64,000 bases of DNA from Methylobacterium sp. R2-1 (GTDB lineage Bacteria; Pseudomonadota; Alphaproteobacteria; Rhizobiales; Beijerinckiaceae). This document shows positions 16,431-26,165 of the stretch, one piece after another (the stretch's first letter is position 1; each line of letters begins with the position of its first letter). The stretch covers positions 124,001-188,000 of the forward strand of contig NZ_JACHWM010000007.1 of the NCBI RefSeq assembly GCF_014191355.1, written 5' to 3'. The position numbers were made by a program, and so were the translations under genes. The notes under the pieces were generated by a model, which was not told the DNA's origin, made no database searches, and saw only the letters and a program-made list of their open reading frames with translations.

Positions 16431-17102
16431 TCAGGCGTAGGCGACCCAGCCTCGGAACGCGAAGCCGACGTAGAAGAGGCTGATTCCATCGAACCCGGCC
16501 TCCCGCAGGAGCTGCTCGTCCTCCTCCGGCGTGAGGATCGGCAACCGCTCCGCGATGCCGGCTCGCGCGTTCTCGGCCTGTGACGGCTCGATTCCCGAGG
16601 CGATGGCGAAAGCGGCATAGCGCGAGAGCCACAGATCGCGCGCGCCGTCGCCCTTCGGAACGCTGAAATGGGCGACGACGAAGGGTGCCCCCGGCTTCAG
16701 ACGACGCCGGACCTCCCGGAGCGTATGCAGGCGCTCCCGACGCTCGATGAAGTGCAGCGTCAGGATGCAGGTCGCGGCATCGAACGGACCCTCCGGCGCG
16801 ACATCGATGAGCCCCTGATGCAAGCGTGTGCGGGCCGAAAGGTCCCCGAGGGTCCGTTGCGCCAGGCTCAGCATCTCGGCGGAGGGATCGACTCCGTCGA
16901 AAGACCAGTGCGGCTGCGCCTCGGCGAATGCCTTGAGTTCGAGGCCGCCCCCGGCGCCGAGCACGAGGATTCGCGCATCCTCCAGAGCCCGTTCGGCGAG
17001 GAGGATCATCGCCATGCGGTGCAGGCCCGCGAAACCGGGCACCATCCGAGGTGGATTGTCGGCGTAGCGTGCGACGGCCTGCGGATCGGAAAACGGGTTC
17101 AT
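16431..17102 (-). CDS. class I SAM-dependent methyltransferase
   Basis: 223-residue cytoplasmic enzyme with Rossmann-like SAM binding: motif I ILVLGAGGGLELKAF, FDGVDPSAEML (acidic residue for ribose binding), FDAATCILTLHFI (motif IV), REVRRRLKPGAPFVVAHFS (motif VI region). The N-terminus PFSDPQAVARYADNPPRMVPGF and the substrate region do not identify the methyl acceptor. It is a single gene, 277 bp from the next and in the opposite direction. Confidence 0.85.
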   Translation of the reverse strand: MNPFSDPQAVARYADNPPRMVPGFAGLHRMAMILLAERALEDARILVLGAGGGLELKAFAEAQPHWSFDGVDPSAEMLSLAQRTLGDLSARTRLHQGLIDVAPEGPFDAATCILTLHFIERRERLHTLREVRRRLKPGAPFVVAHFSVPKGDGARDLWLSRYAAFAIASGIEPSQAENARAGIAERLPILTPEEDEQLLREAGFDGISLFYVGFAFRGWVAYA

Positions 17103-17379
17103 TGCTGCGGGCTATCATCACACCGCAGATCTGTGAACGTTCGGCCGCCTTCGCCCGAAGGTTCCCTTTCGGGCAAAACTCGGTCGAGAGCGCCTCTTAC
17201 GCCTCGCGCCGGCGCCCACCTTTTGGATGCTCCTTCGCCGAGCGGGCCTCCCCTTCGGCGGAGGACGCGCTAGCCCGGAAGAGCGCCGCGGAATACCGCT
17301 GCGCGCATGAAGCCCGGATCGGGCGCGGATACGGTCGACCCCACGCTTGATGCCAAGCCTGATGCGCGGGGGGATGACC

Positions 17380-20300
17380 ATGGCCGACGTGACGTTTTCT
17401 CAATCGACACTTGCCGGTTACTCGGGGTTGGCCTCGGCCCTGCAATGGGGGCCGGACGGGCGCCTCTACGTCGCCGAGCGGTTCGGCAGCATCAAGGCCC
17501 TCACGGTCGCCCAGAACGGCAACGGCTACGTCGTCACCGCCACGGAATCGATCGACCTCATCCTCAACCTGCCCAACCACAACGACGACGGCACGCTCAA
17601 TGCGAGCCTGAAGGAGCGGCAGGTCACCGGCATCCTCGTCACCGGAACCGCCGACAACCCCGTCCTCTACGTCACCTCGAGCGACCCGCGCATCGGTGCC
17701 GGCAACGGCGGCGAGGATACGAACCTCGACACCAATTCCTCGATCATCTCGCGGCTCACCTTCGATTCCGTCACCGACACGTGGAAGAAGGTCGATCTCG
17801 TGCGCGGCCTGCCCCGCTCGGAGGAGAACCATTCCGCCAACGGCATGGCGATCTCACCCGACGGCAAGACGCTCTACGTGGCGGTGGGCGGCAACACCAA
17901 TGCCGGCGCGCCCTCCAACAACTTCGCCGGCCTGCCGGAATTCGCCTACGCGGCGGCCGTGCTCAAGGTCGATCTCACGGCCCTCGACGCCATGACGCTG
18001 AAGAACCCGAACGGGCTCAACCCCTACCTCTACGACCTGCCGACCCTCGACGATCCCTACCGCCCCAACAACGGTACGGCGGGCAACGAGAACCCGGACG
18101 GATCGGATGTCAGCGGCCCGTTCGGCGGCCGCGACGGCTTCAACATGGCCAAGATCACCGCCGGCAGCCCGGTTCAGGTCTACTCGCCGGGCTACCGCAA
18201 CGCTTACGACGTGCTGCTGACCTCTGACGGCAAGATGTTCACCTACGACAACGGCGCCAACAATGGCTGGGGCGGGCGCCCCTCGGACGCCAACGGCAAC
18301 GTCGTCACAAGTCAGAACCAGATCCCGCTCAACACGCCCGATCTGGACGGCGGCACCAAGCGGCTCAACTACGACCAGCTCCACGAGATCACGGGGCAGG
18401 GCTATTACGGCGGCCATCCCAACCTCGTGCGGGCGGTGGGAGGTCAGGCCGGCTGGCTGCTGACGCCGGGGGCGGGCGTCACCGGTGCGACCTTCCTCCC
18501 CCACGGCAGCGCCGGCCTGCCCGCGGACTTCGACTCGGTGATCCCGGCCGGCACCGCCGACCCGCGCGAGAGCGTGTTCTTCGAGGGCGGCATCAGCGAC
18601 GGGGCGCTCGATACCGGCCAGGGCTCGCTCAACGGGCTCGCCGAATACACCGCCTCGACCACGTGGACCACGGCGAACGGCGGCACCACGAGCATCAAGG
18701 GCGCCATCCTCGTCACCGATCTGGCGGGTTACCTCCACATCATCCCGCGCAACGCCTCGGGCGGGGTCGACACCACCGTCGGCGCCGCCGGCCAGATCGT
18801 GGCGGCCGGCAAGCAGGTCGTGCCGATGGGCGGCGGCGCCCCGCTCGGCATCGACGCGGTGGGCGACGGCAAGCCGTTCGCCGGCACCGTCTGGGTCACG
18901 ACCTTGGCCGACGGCAACATCAAGGTTCTGACGCCGGGGCCGACCAACCCGCAGAACCTCGACCTCGACGGTGACGGGATCAACAACACGCTCGACCCTT
19001 TCGCCCTCGACCCCGACAACGGCACCGCGGGCACGGACGTGATCTCGGGGGCTGAGACCCTCGTGTTCAACTTCGAATCCGGCTCGATCCCGGGCACCTT
19101 CGGCGGCAGCGGGCTCACCGGCGCGATGATCAACGGGCTCGACCCGTTCCTCGACGGCGGCCTCTACACCTCGGCCAACATCATCGCGGGCGGCGCGGGC
19201 GGCGTCATCCAGTTGAAGAACGTGCAGGAGGGCGACTTCACGGAGGGCAACAACACCCTCAAGGACGCGCTCCAGGCCGGCGTCACCTTCGACGACAGCG
19301 TCGCCACCGCCAACGTCACCATGACCATGGCGAACTGGATCCCGAACGCGACGAGCAACGGCGGCTTCCCCTCGGCCGGCCTGCAGATCGGCACGGGCGA
19401 CCAGGACAACTTCATCAAGCTGGTACTGGGCGGGCGCGGCGAGAGCGCGGGGGGCAAGTACACCAGCGCGATCCTCGAGACCTCGATGGAGAATCTCGGC
19501 GTCGCGCAGACCAGCGCGGTGACCAACAACGCGCTTCTGAATGCGGCGAATGCGAGCTGGGTGCAACTGCGCCTCGCGGTCAATCTCGAGACCAACACGG
19601 TGACGCCGTACTGGCGCTTCGGCACCGGCGCGGTCTCCTCCGCCACCGACGCGAACAGCGCGTTTACCGCCGGCACCAGCATGAGCGTGCCGAGCGGCAG
19701 CGCGCTCCTGAAGGCGATCCAGGGCGACTACACGGTCGGCGGCAAGGCGAGCGGGATGGCGGTCGGGCTGCTGGCCACCTCCAATGACGGCGCGCCGTTC
19801 ACGGCGGATTTCGACGGGATCACCATCACGACGACGGCGAAATCGGGCACGACGAACCCGGTGGTCGCGGCGATCAATGCCGGCGGCGGAGCGCTGACCC
19901 AGGACGGGATCGGCTTCTCGGCCGACCAGTACTTCACCGGCGGCGCCACCTTCATCGACGGCAGCGGCGGCAACGGCCTGCAGCCGGCCTTCGCCAACAC
20001 CGTCTATCAGACCGAGCGTTACGGCAATTTCAGCTACGCCATCCCCGTGGCGAGCACGAGTCAGGCCTACACGGTCGAGTTGCGCTTCGGCGAACTCTGG
20101 TGGAGCAATCCGGGCCAGCGGGTGTTCGACGTCTCGCTCGAAGGCCAGACCATCCTCAACGACCTCGACATCCTGGCCCAGACCGGAAACTTCAACACGC
20201 CCTACACCTACGTCTCGGGCCCGATCACCGCGGGGGCGAACGGCACGCTCGATCTTCAGTTCCTCAACGGCATCGACAACGCCAAGCTGAGCGGCATTGT

Positions 20301-22104
20301 CGTGCGGCAGGCGAGTGGCGGTGGCGGCACCGACATGACCAAGCCGACGGTGGGCCCCTTCACGGTTCAGGCTCCCGTGGCGGGCGATGCCAGCGCCAGC
20401 GTCACGGTCGTCTACAACGACGCCTCGGGCATCAACCTCGCCAGCATCACCGCGGCCGACATCGCGGTGACGGGACCCGGCGCGATCGGGGCGATCACGC
20501 TACAATCCAAGACGAGCACCAGCGCGACCTCGGCCACCGCCACCTACATCGTCGCCGCACCCACCGGGGGCTGGACCAACGGCCAGTACACCGCGACCGT
20601 CAAGACCGGTGAGGTGTCTGACGCGAGCCCGGCGGCCAATACCAACCTCGCAGCCTCGCAGCTCTTCTCGGTCCAGACCAGCAGCGCGGGCGGGATCGTC
20701 GCGGCGATCAATGCCGGCGGCGGAGCGCTGATCCAGGACGGAATCAGCTTCTCGGCCGACCAGTACTTCACCGGCGGCGCCACCTTCATCGACGGCAGCG
20801 GCGGCAACGGCCTGCAATCGGCCTTCGCGGGCACCGTCTACCAGACCGAGCGCTACGGCAATTTCAGCTACGCCATCCCCGTGGCGAGCACGAGCCAGGC
20901 CTACACGGTCGAGCTGCGCTTCGGCGAACTCTGGTGGAGCAATCCGGGCCAGCGGGTGTTCGATGTCTCACTCGAAGGCCAGATCGTTCTCAACGACCTC
21001 GACATCCTGGCCCAGACCGGAAACTTCAACACGCCCTATGCCTACGTTTCGGGCCCGATCACCGCGGGGGCGAACGGCACGCTCGACCTGCAATTTGCCA
21101 ACGGCATCGACAACGCCAAGCTCAGCGGCATCATCGTGCGCCAAGCCACGGGAAGCACCGACATGATCGGTCCGAGCATCGGCTCCTTCGCCGTCGATGG
21201 CCCCGCCTCCGGCAGCGGTGGGGCCAGCGTGACGGTGGTCTACAACGACGCCTCCGGCATCAACCTCGCCAGCATCACGGCCGCCGACCTCGCGGTGAGC
21301 GGGCCCGGCGCGGTCGGTGCGATCAGCCTGCAATCGAAGGTGGCGACCAGCGCGACCTCGGCCACCGCCACCTACCTCGTCGCCGCGCCGGCGAGCGGCT
21401 GGGCCGATGGCGCCTACACCGCGACCGTCAAGGCCGGCGAGATTGCCGACGGAAGCCCTGCGGCCAACACCAACGCCGCCGCCTCGCACGGCTTCACCAT
21501 CGACGTGACGCCGGGGGGCGACACCCTCGTCATGGCGATCAATTCCGGTGGCGGCAACTATACCCGCGCGGACGGGACCCTGTTCGAGGCCGACATGGTG
21601 GTCGCTCCGCACCGCTTCTACGTCGCCGGCCAGGACGGAAACGCCGTCTTCGCCGACGTCGATCCGATCGCCGGTACCAACGAGGACGCGCTTTACCAGA
21701 ATCAGCGCTTCGGCTGGGCGAGCGCCTCGACCACGGATGCCGATGACGGGCGCTTCGGCTACGCCGTCAAGAACGCGGACGGCAGCGCGCTGGCATCCGG
21801 CTCCTACAAGGTCATCCTGCACTTCGCCGAGATCTACAACCAGCCTGACGATCCGGGCGGCCTCAGCGGAGCGGACCAGCGCCAGTTCAACATCGGCATC
21901 GAGGGCACCACGGTCGCCAATTACGACATCTGGGCTGCGGCCGCGGCGGGCGCGACGGCGACGACCCTGACGCGGACGGTCTCGGTCACCGACGGGACGC
22001 TCAACCTCGCCTTCTGGCAGGGGGCGGCCGAGAATCCGACCGTGGCGGCCATCGAGGTGTGGAAGGTCAACGGCGCTTCGGCCCTGGACGGTCTCTTGGT
22101 CTAG
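17380..22104 (+). CDS. giant propeller-malectin protein, probable secreted carbohydrate-binding/oxidising protein
   Basis: 1574 residues. The ATG at 17380 (MADVTFSQSTLAG) is chosen because GGGGGG lies 6 nt upstream. Residues about 10-520 resemble a sugar/sorbosone-dehydrogenase-type beta-propeller (ALQWGPDGRLYVAERFG, MAISPDGKTLYVAVGG, YRNAYDVLLTSDGKMF). Near 527 is a calcium-binding-like DLDGDGINNTLDPF. A jelly-roll-like region fills 540-820. Three malectin-like domains start near 828, 1106 and 1384 (INAGGGALTQDG, FIDGSGGNGL, LRFGELWW); the first two are each followed by an Ig-like module. No N-terminal signal peptide is visible, so type I secretion by a C-terminal signal is possible. It lies next to exopolysaccharide genes, suggesting a matrix polysaccharide as ligand or substrate. 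Catalytic activity unproven. Confidence 0.8.
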   Translation: MADVTFSQSTLAGYSGLASALQWGPDGRLYVAERFGSIKALTVAQNGNGYVVTATESIDLILNLPNHNDDGTLNASLKERQVTGILVTGTADNPVLYVTSSDPRIGAGNGGEDTNLDTNSSIISRLTFDSVTDTWKKVDLVRGLPRSEENHSANGMAISPDGKTLYVAVGGNTNAGAPSNNFAGLPEFAYAAAVLKVDLTALDAMTLKNPNGLNPYLYDLPTLDDPYRPNNGTAGNENPDGSDVSGPFGGRDGFNMAKITAGSPVQVYSPGYRNAYDVLLTSDGKMFTYDNGANNGWGGRPSDANGNVVTSQNQIPLNTPDLDGGTKRLNYDQLHEITGQGYYGGHPNLVRAVGGQAGWLLTPGAGVTGATFLPHGSAGLPADFDSVIPAGTADPRESVFFEGGISDGALDTGQGSLNGLAEYTASTTWTTANGGTTSIKGAILVTDLAGYLHIIPRNASGGVDTTVGAAGQIVAAGKQVVPMGGGAPLGIDAVGDGKPFAGTVWVTTLADGNIKVLTPGPTNPQNLDLDGDGINNTLDPFALDPDNGTAGTDVISGAETLVFNFESGSIPGTFGGSGLTGAMINGLDPFLDGGLYTSANIIAGGAGGVIQLKNVQEGDFTEGNNTLKDALQAGVTFDDSVATANVTMTMANWIPNATSNGGFPSAGLQIGTGDQDNFIKLVLGGRGESAGGKYTSAILETSMENLGVAQTSAVTNNALLNAANASWVQLRLAVNLETNTVTPYWRFGTGAVSSATDANSAFTAGTSMSVPSGSALLKAIQGDYTVGGKASGMAVGLLATSNDGAPFTADFDGITITTTAKSGTTNPVVAAINAGGGALTQDGIGFSADQYFTGGATFIDGSGGNGLQPAFANTVYQTERYGNFSYAIPVASTSQAYTVELRFGELWWSNPGQRVFDVSLEGQTILNDLDILAQTGNFNTPYTYVSGPITAGANGTLDLQFLNGIDNAKLSGIVVRQASGGGGTDMTKPTVGPFTVQAPVAGDASASVTVVYNDASGINLASITAADIAVTGPGAIGAITLQSKTSTSATSATATYIVAAPTGGWTNGQYTATVKTGEVSDASPAANTNLAASQLFSVQTSSAGGIVAAINAGGGALIQDGISFSADQYFTGGATFIDGSGGNGLQSAFAGTVYQTERYGNFSYAIPVASTSQAYTVELRFGELWWSNPGQRVFDVSLEGQIVLNDLDILAQTGNFNTPYAYVSGPITAGANGTLDLQFANGIDNAKLSGIIVRQATGSTDMIGPSIGSFAVDGPASGSGGASVTVVYNDASGINLASITAADLAVSGPGAVGAISLQSKVATSATSATATYLVAAPASGWADGAYTATVKAGEIADGSPAANTNAAASHGFTIDVTPGGDTLVMAINSGGGNYTRADGTLFEADMVVAPHRFYVAGQDGNAVFADVDPIAGTNEDALYQNQRFGWASASTTDADDGRFGYAVKNADGSALASGSYKVILHFAEIYNQPDDPGGLSGADQRQFNIGIEGTTVANYDIWAAAAAGATATTLTRTVSVTDGTLNLAFWQGAAENPTVAAIEVWKVNGASALDGLLV
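19861..20694 (+). repeat. 834-bp coding tandem repeat, unit 1
   Basis: Encodes a malectin-like domain plus an Ig-like module. The same 278-codon unit follows immediately at 20695 with near-identical DNA over long stretches, for example GTCGCGGCGATCAATGCCGG at both 19864 and 20698. Signature of a recent in-frame duplication. Confidence 0.9.
20695..21528 (+). repeat. 834-bp coding tandem repeat, unit 2
   Basis: Second copy of the malectin plus Ig-like unit. Divergence is greater in the Ig-like half than in the malectin half. A third, more diverged malectin-like domain begins at 21529 and lacks the Ig-like partner. Confidence 0.9.
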
Positions 22105-22177
22105 AATCTCAATCCGACTCGGTTTCCCTTCCGGCGGCCCACGAGGTCTCGTTCGCCGCCCGTGCGAAAGGTCTGTC

Positions 22178-23701
22178 ATGTCCTCTGATCGCTCCAAGGC
22201 CTTTCCCACGCCTGTTCCGAAGCTCGAGCCGAACACCTTCGCCTTCGAGCAGTTGCCGATGGTCAAGCCCACCGGCTTTCGCGAGTACGATGCCCGCTGG
22301 CTGTTCCCGCAGGAGATCAACCTGATGGGCGTCCAGGCGCTGGGGCTGGGTCTCGGCACGCTGATCCATGAGCGCGGCGTGCGCCCCGACATCGTCACCG
22401 GCCACGACTTCCGCTCCTACTCCTCCTCGATCAAGCTCGCACTGATCGCCGGGATGCAGGCGGCGGGGCTGCGGGTGAAGGATATCGGGCTCGCGCTCTC
22501 GCCGATGGCCTATTTCGGCCAGTTCGCCCTCGATTGCCCCTGCGTGGCCATGGTCACCGCCTCGCACAACGACAACGGCTGGACCGGCGTGAAGATGGGC
22601 GCCGAGCGGCCCATGACCTTCGGCCCCGACGAGATGGGCCGCCTCAAGGAGATCGTCACCACGGGCGCGTTCCGGTACCGCGACGGCGGCGCCTACGAAT
22701 TCGTCGAAGGGTTCGCCCAGGTCTATCTCGACGACCTCGTCGCGCGCGCCAAACCCGTCTCGCGCAAGCTCAAGGTCGTGGCCGCCTGCGGCAACGGCAC
22801 GGCCGGCGCCTTCGCCCCCGCCCTCCTGGAGCGGCTCGGGGTCGAGGTGATCCCGCTCGACGTCGAGCCGGACCACTCCTTCCCGCGCTACAACCCCAAC
22901 CCCGAGGACATGGCGATGCTGCACGCCATCGCCGACAAGGTGCGCGAGACCGGCGCCGATGTCGGCCTCGGCTTCGACGGCGACGGCGATCGCTGCGGCG
23001 TGGTCGATGACGAGGGCGAGGAGATCTTCGCCGACAAGATCGGGGTGATGCTGGCCCGCGACCTGTCCAAGCTGCATCCGGAAGCGACCTTCGTCGTCGA
23101 CGTGAAATCCACCGGCCTCTATGCCGCCGATCCCGAGCTGAAGGCCCGCGGCGTGCGGACCGATTACTGGAAGACCGGCCATTCCTACATCAAGCGGCGG
23201 GTCAACGAGCTCTCGGCGCTGGCCGGGTTCGAGAAGTCCGGCCACTTCTTCTTCAACGCGCCGGTGGGCCGCGGCTACGACGACGGCCTGCTCACGGCCA
23301 TCGCGGTGATCGAGATGCTCGACCGGAATCCGGGGCAGACCATGGCCGACCTCTACCGGGCGCTGCCGAAGACCTGGGGCTCGCCGACCATGTCACCGCA
23401 CTGCGCCGACGAGGTGAAGTACGGCGTCGTCGAGGCCGTGACCGAGCGGTTCCGGGCGCTCCAGGCCGCGGGCGAGCCGGTGGGCGGCCACGCGATCACC
23501 GATCTTGTGACGGTCAACGGCGTGCGGGTCACCACCGCCGACGGCACCTGGGGGCTGGTGCGGGCCTCCTCGAACAAGCCCGAACTCGTCGTGGTCGTGG
23601 AGAGCCCGGTCTCCGAGGCGCGGCTGCACGAGATGTTCGCGGCCGTTGACGGGGTGCTGCGCCAGCATCCGGAAGTAGGAGCCTACAATCAGACGATCTA
23701 G
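22178..23701 (+). CDS. manB: phosphomannomutase/phosphoglucomutase
   Basis: Interconverts mannose-6-P and mannose-1-P (and usually the glucose pair), feeding ManC at 36578. 507 residues of the alpha-D-phosphohexomutase family: start with FREYDARWLFPQEINLMG (substrate loop), catalytic phosphoserine Ser129 in MVTASHNDNGWTGVKMG, metal-binding loop GFDGDGDRCGVVDDEG near residue 267, sugar-binding GHSYIKRRVNE and the C-terminal phosphate-binding RASSNKPELVVVVES. The length is greater than AlgC (about 463). AAAGG lies 7 nt before the ATG. It stands 73 bp downstream of the malectin gene, possibly co-transcribed. Confidence 0.9.
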   Translation: MSSDRSKAFPTPVPKLEPNTFAFEQLPMVKPTGFREYDARWLFPQEINLMGVQALGLGLGTLIHERGVRPDIVTGHDFRSYSSSIKLALIAGMQAAGLRVKDIGLALSPMAYFGQFALDCPCVAMVTASHNDNGWTGVKMGAERPMTFGPDEMGRLKEIVTTGAFRYRDGGAYEFVEGFAQVYLDDLVARAKPVSRKLKVVAACGNGTAGAFAPALLERLGVEVIPLDVEPDHSFPRYNPNPEDMAMLHAIADKVRETGADVGLGFDGDGDRCGVVDDEGEEIFADKIGVMLARDLSKLHPEATFVVDVKSTGLYAADPELKARGVRTDYWKTGHSYIKRRVNELSALAGFEKSGHFFFNAPVGRGYDDGLLTAIAVIEMLDRNPGQTMADLYRALPKTWGSPTMSPHCADEVKYGVVEAVTERFRALQAAGEPVGGHAITDLVTVNGVRVTTADGTWGLVRASSNKPELVVVVESPVSEARLHEMFAAVDGVLRQHPEVGAYNQTI

Positions 23702-24328
23702 AGGCGGCAGATTATCCAGAGGAGGATCCGATCGGGTTGAAATAACCTGATCGATGGATCTGTCTCGAGCCGGAATCATCTTGGTCTTGCGCGGGCAGGT
23801 AGGGGACGCTCCTGCCACGCGCCGAAATGGGCCGCAGCGGCAAGACGAATGGGCGGCGGCTGGTGCGTGGCGGGCTGCAGGCGTCCGGACCGCACCGCAT
23901 CGGGGGTTTCCGGCGCGAATGCCGGGCACGTCGTAGCACGCCACGGATCGCCCGGCGCAACATCGGCCATGCAAATGGCTGGCGCGCCGCCACTGAGATG
24001 TGGCGTGCACGCTGGCGTGGCTGGCCCGACTCGGACGGCTCGCGATCTGCTTCGAAGGCTGGATTGCGTCGCCGGGCGCGTGAACGGCCCGAGGCATGGA
24101 TGGCCCGGACGGGCACCAAACGTGGCCGTTCGGCAACAGATCGTTCGTCTGTCAGAAAAATTCCGACAAAGACACGCGAGAAAACAGCATTAAGCTGAAC
24201 CGTTTTCGCGCGTCCATACCTCGTGGGGAGTAGTCCTTGCGGGGTACGTTGCAGATTTACGCAATCGATCCGCTCGATAACCTTCGTTAGGTCCCGCTCC
24301 GTTGCGATCACCGCATCAAGGAGCAATC
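23702..24328. other. gene-free region upstream of beta-helix gene 1
   Basis: 627 bp without a convincing gene. The middle is GC-rich, with frames broken by poor codon use. From about 24140 it becomes richer in A+T (AAAAATTCCGACAAAGACAC), a likely promoter area for the gene at 24329. Confidence 0.5.
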
Positions 24329-25789
24329 ATGCCTGCGGGCCAAACCTATAGCACTACCCCCATCCGCACGACGTACGACGGACAGGTTATCGAAAATCTG
24401 GATCTCTGGGTCTCCGACGGCGACGCCATCCGCGTCGATCACGACAACGTCGTCATCCGCAACGTCACCATCCACCATGCCGACGGCAACGGCATCGTCG
24501 TCGAGGACGTGAGCGGCGTCACCGTCCAGAACAGCCTCATCGTCAATTCCGACCCGCCGACCGGCAACGGCGGCGAGACCGATGCGGAGACCACCGGCAT
24601 CCGGGTCGTCAACGCGTCCGGCTTCACCGCTTCGCACGTGACCCTGCAGGATAGCGGAACCGGCATCTATCTCGGTCAGTCCCCGAACGCGAAGCTCTCC
24701 TACATCGAGGGCCACAACTTCCACGGGCCCTTCCCCGGCGGTCAGCTCGTTCAGTTCTACCAGTCGCCGAACGGCAGCCTCTCGGACTTCGCCGTCACCA
24801 ACGATCCGGGCCACTCGCATGTCGAGGACAACGTCTCGATCATCGACAGCCAGAATGTCTCGATCGCCAACGGCGTGATCGACGGCAACAACTCGCCGAG
24901 CGGCGCGGGCGTGATGTTCGAGGGCAATTCGCAGGGTGGCCACGTCGAGAACGTCGACGTGATCCACATGAGCAATGGCGGCTTCTCGTCCTACTCGGAC
25001 GACGTCTCGTTCGTTGACACCCGCTCCTTCGACAACGATGCCGGCGACCAGGGCCGCGGCGTTTCGCTGTCGAACGGGCTGATCTGGAACACGAGCGGCC
25101 ACAACGTCACGATCGAGGACTCGACCTACACGGATCCGGGGGTCCCCAACAACATCGTCTGGGGGACGTCCTCGGCCGGCGCGGACGTGTCGGCAGCGCC
25201 CTCGGCCACGCCGATGACGCCGATCCACAACGTGTTCGACGGGACGGCGACGGGCAGTGCGCCGGCTGCGACGCCGGCTCCGACCCCAGCCCCGGCTCCG
25301 ACCCCGGCTCCAACCCCGTCTGCCACGGCTCCGACTGCCAGCCCGACGCCGGCCGGCACCGGCATCGACCGGGACGGCACGGCGGCCTCCGACACGATGA
25401 CCGGCTCGCGTTTCGCCGACGACCTCGATGGGCGGGGCGGCAACGACACGCTCAACGGGCTGGCCGGCGACGACCGCCTCTACGGCGGGGCGGGCAACGA
25501 CCGGCTCGACGGGGGCAGCGGCACCGACCACCTCTGGGGTGGTGCCGGCGCGGACCACTTCGTGTTCAAGGCCGGCAACGGCACCGACTGGGTCGAGGAC
25601 TTCCAGCTCAACGGCACTGCGCAGGACGTCGTCGAAGTGAGCAAGTCGATGTTCAGTTCGTTCAACGCCCTGCTCTCCGCGGCCCATGATGTCGGCTCCG
25701 ATGTCGCCATCACCTCGGGCGCGGACACGCTGTGGCTCGCCGACGTCCATAAGGCGCAGCTCTCGGCCGGCGACTTCCTGTTCGTCTGA
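24329..25789 (+). CDS. parallel beta-helix protein with RTX repeats, copy 1
   Basis: 486 residues; ATG at 24329 has AAGGAG 6 nt upstream. Residues 20-300 form a right-handed beta-helix: repeated DNVVIRNVTIHHADGNGIVVED, SGVTVQNSLIV, FTASHVTLQDSGTGIYLG, as in pectate-lyase/epimerase-like proteins. A Pro/Ala/Thr linker (about 311-345, PAPTPAPAPTPAPTPS) joins a C-terminal RTX block at about 365-420 with nonapeptides GGNDTLNGLAGDD, LYGGAGNDRLDGG, which bind calcium outside the cell. No signal peptide, as expected for type I secretion. Probable extracellular polysaccharide-acting protein (lyase or epimerase) or matrix component; no catalytic residues identified. The paralogue follows at 26166; the exporter is not in the window. 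Confidence 0.82.
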   Translation: MPAGQTYSTTPIRTTYDGQVIENLDLWVSDGDAIRVDHDNVVIRNVTIHHADGNGIVVEDVSGVTVQNSLIVNSDPPTGNGGETDAETTGIRVVNASGFTASHVTLQDSGTGIYLGQSPNAKLSYIEGHNFHGPFPGGQLVQFYQSPNGSLSDFAVTNDPGHSHVEDNVSIIDSQNVSIANGVIDGNNSPSGAGVMFEGNSQGGHVENVDVIHMSNGGFSSYSDDVSFVDTRSFDNDAGDQGRGVSLSNGLIWNTSGHNVTIEDSTYTDPGVPNNIVWGTSSAGADVSAAPSATPMTPIHNVFDGTATGSAPAATPAPTPAPAPTPAPTPSATAPTASPTPAGTGIDRDGTAASDTMTGSRFADDLDGRGGNDTLNGLAGDDRLYGGAGNDRLDGGSGTDHLWGGAGADHFVFKAGNGTDWVEDFQLNGTAQDVVEVSKSMFSSFNALLSAAHDVGSDVAITSGADTLWLADVHKAQLSAGDFLFV

Positions 25790-26165
25790 GCCTGCCGCGC
25801 GCAACGCTGCTGCGCCGGCCACGTCCGGTCGAGGGCGAATCGGCGCCCGACGCTTCGTGAAACCAGCTCGGAAGCACGTTCGCGGGCCGGGCCGCGGGAG
25901 ATCCTGCGGCCCGGCCGGCGGCGACGCGCCTTCGAATCAATTGCGGCCTGAACAAGCGTGGCCTTACAGCCACATCAATTGTGCGGCGCAAGAAATATCG
26001 CGCAGGGCCGTCCTCCTTAAAAAGCTTCGCTGTTAATAACTTCCCAGGCTGAATAGGTCTAATGGCCTAGTCCATGCTGTCGAAGTTGCAGATTTGCTCG
26101 GTCGATTTGCTGATTGTATTCCGATAGTTATTGATTTTGTTGAAATATTAACAAATGGAGTAGAT
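25790..26165. other. spacer between beta-helix paralogues
   Basis: Holds the GC-rich hairpin at 25885-25916, then an AT-rich segment from about 26025 to 26165 that is the likely promoter of copy 2. GGAG is placed 6 nt before the copy 2 start. Confidence 0.6.
25885..25916 (+). terminator. GC-rich hairpin after beta-helix gene 1
   Basis: Perfect 11-bp arms GGCCGGGCCGC / GCGGCCCGGCC around the loop GGGAGATCCT, 96 bp after the stop codon. No T tract follows. The same loop and nearly the same stem occur after copy 2 at 27620-27651. Confidence 0.6.

Noticed and set aside
23820-24190. Possible decayed IS110-type transposase between the mutase and beta-helix gene 1
   Set aside because: A phrase resembling GRSGKTNGRRLVRG is vaguely similar to an IS110 C-terminal motif, but flanking frames show no further similarity and no terminal repeats are visible.
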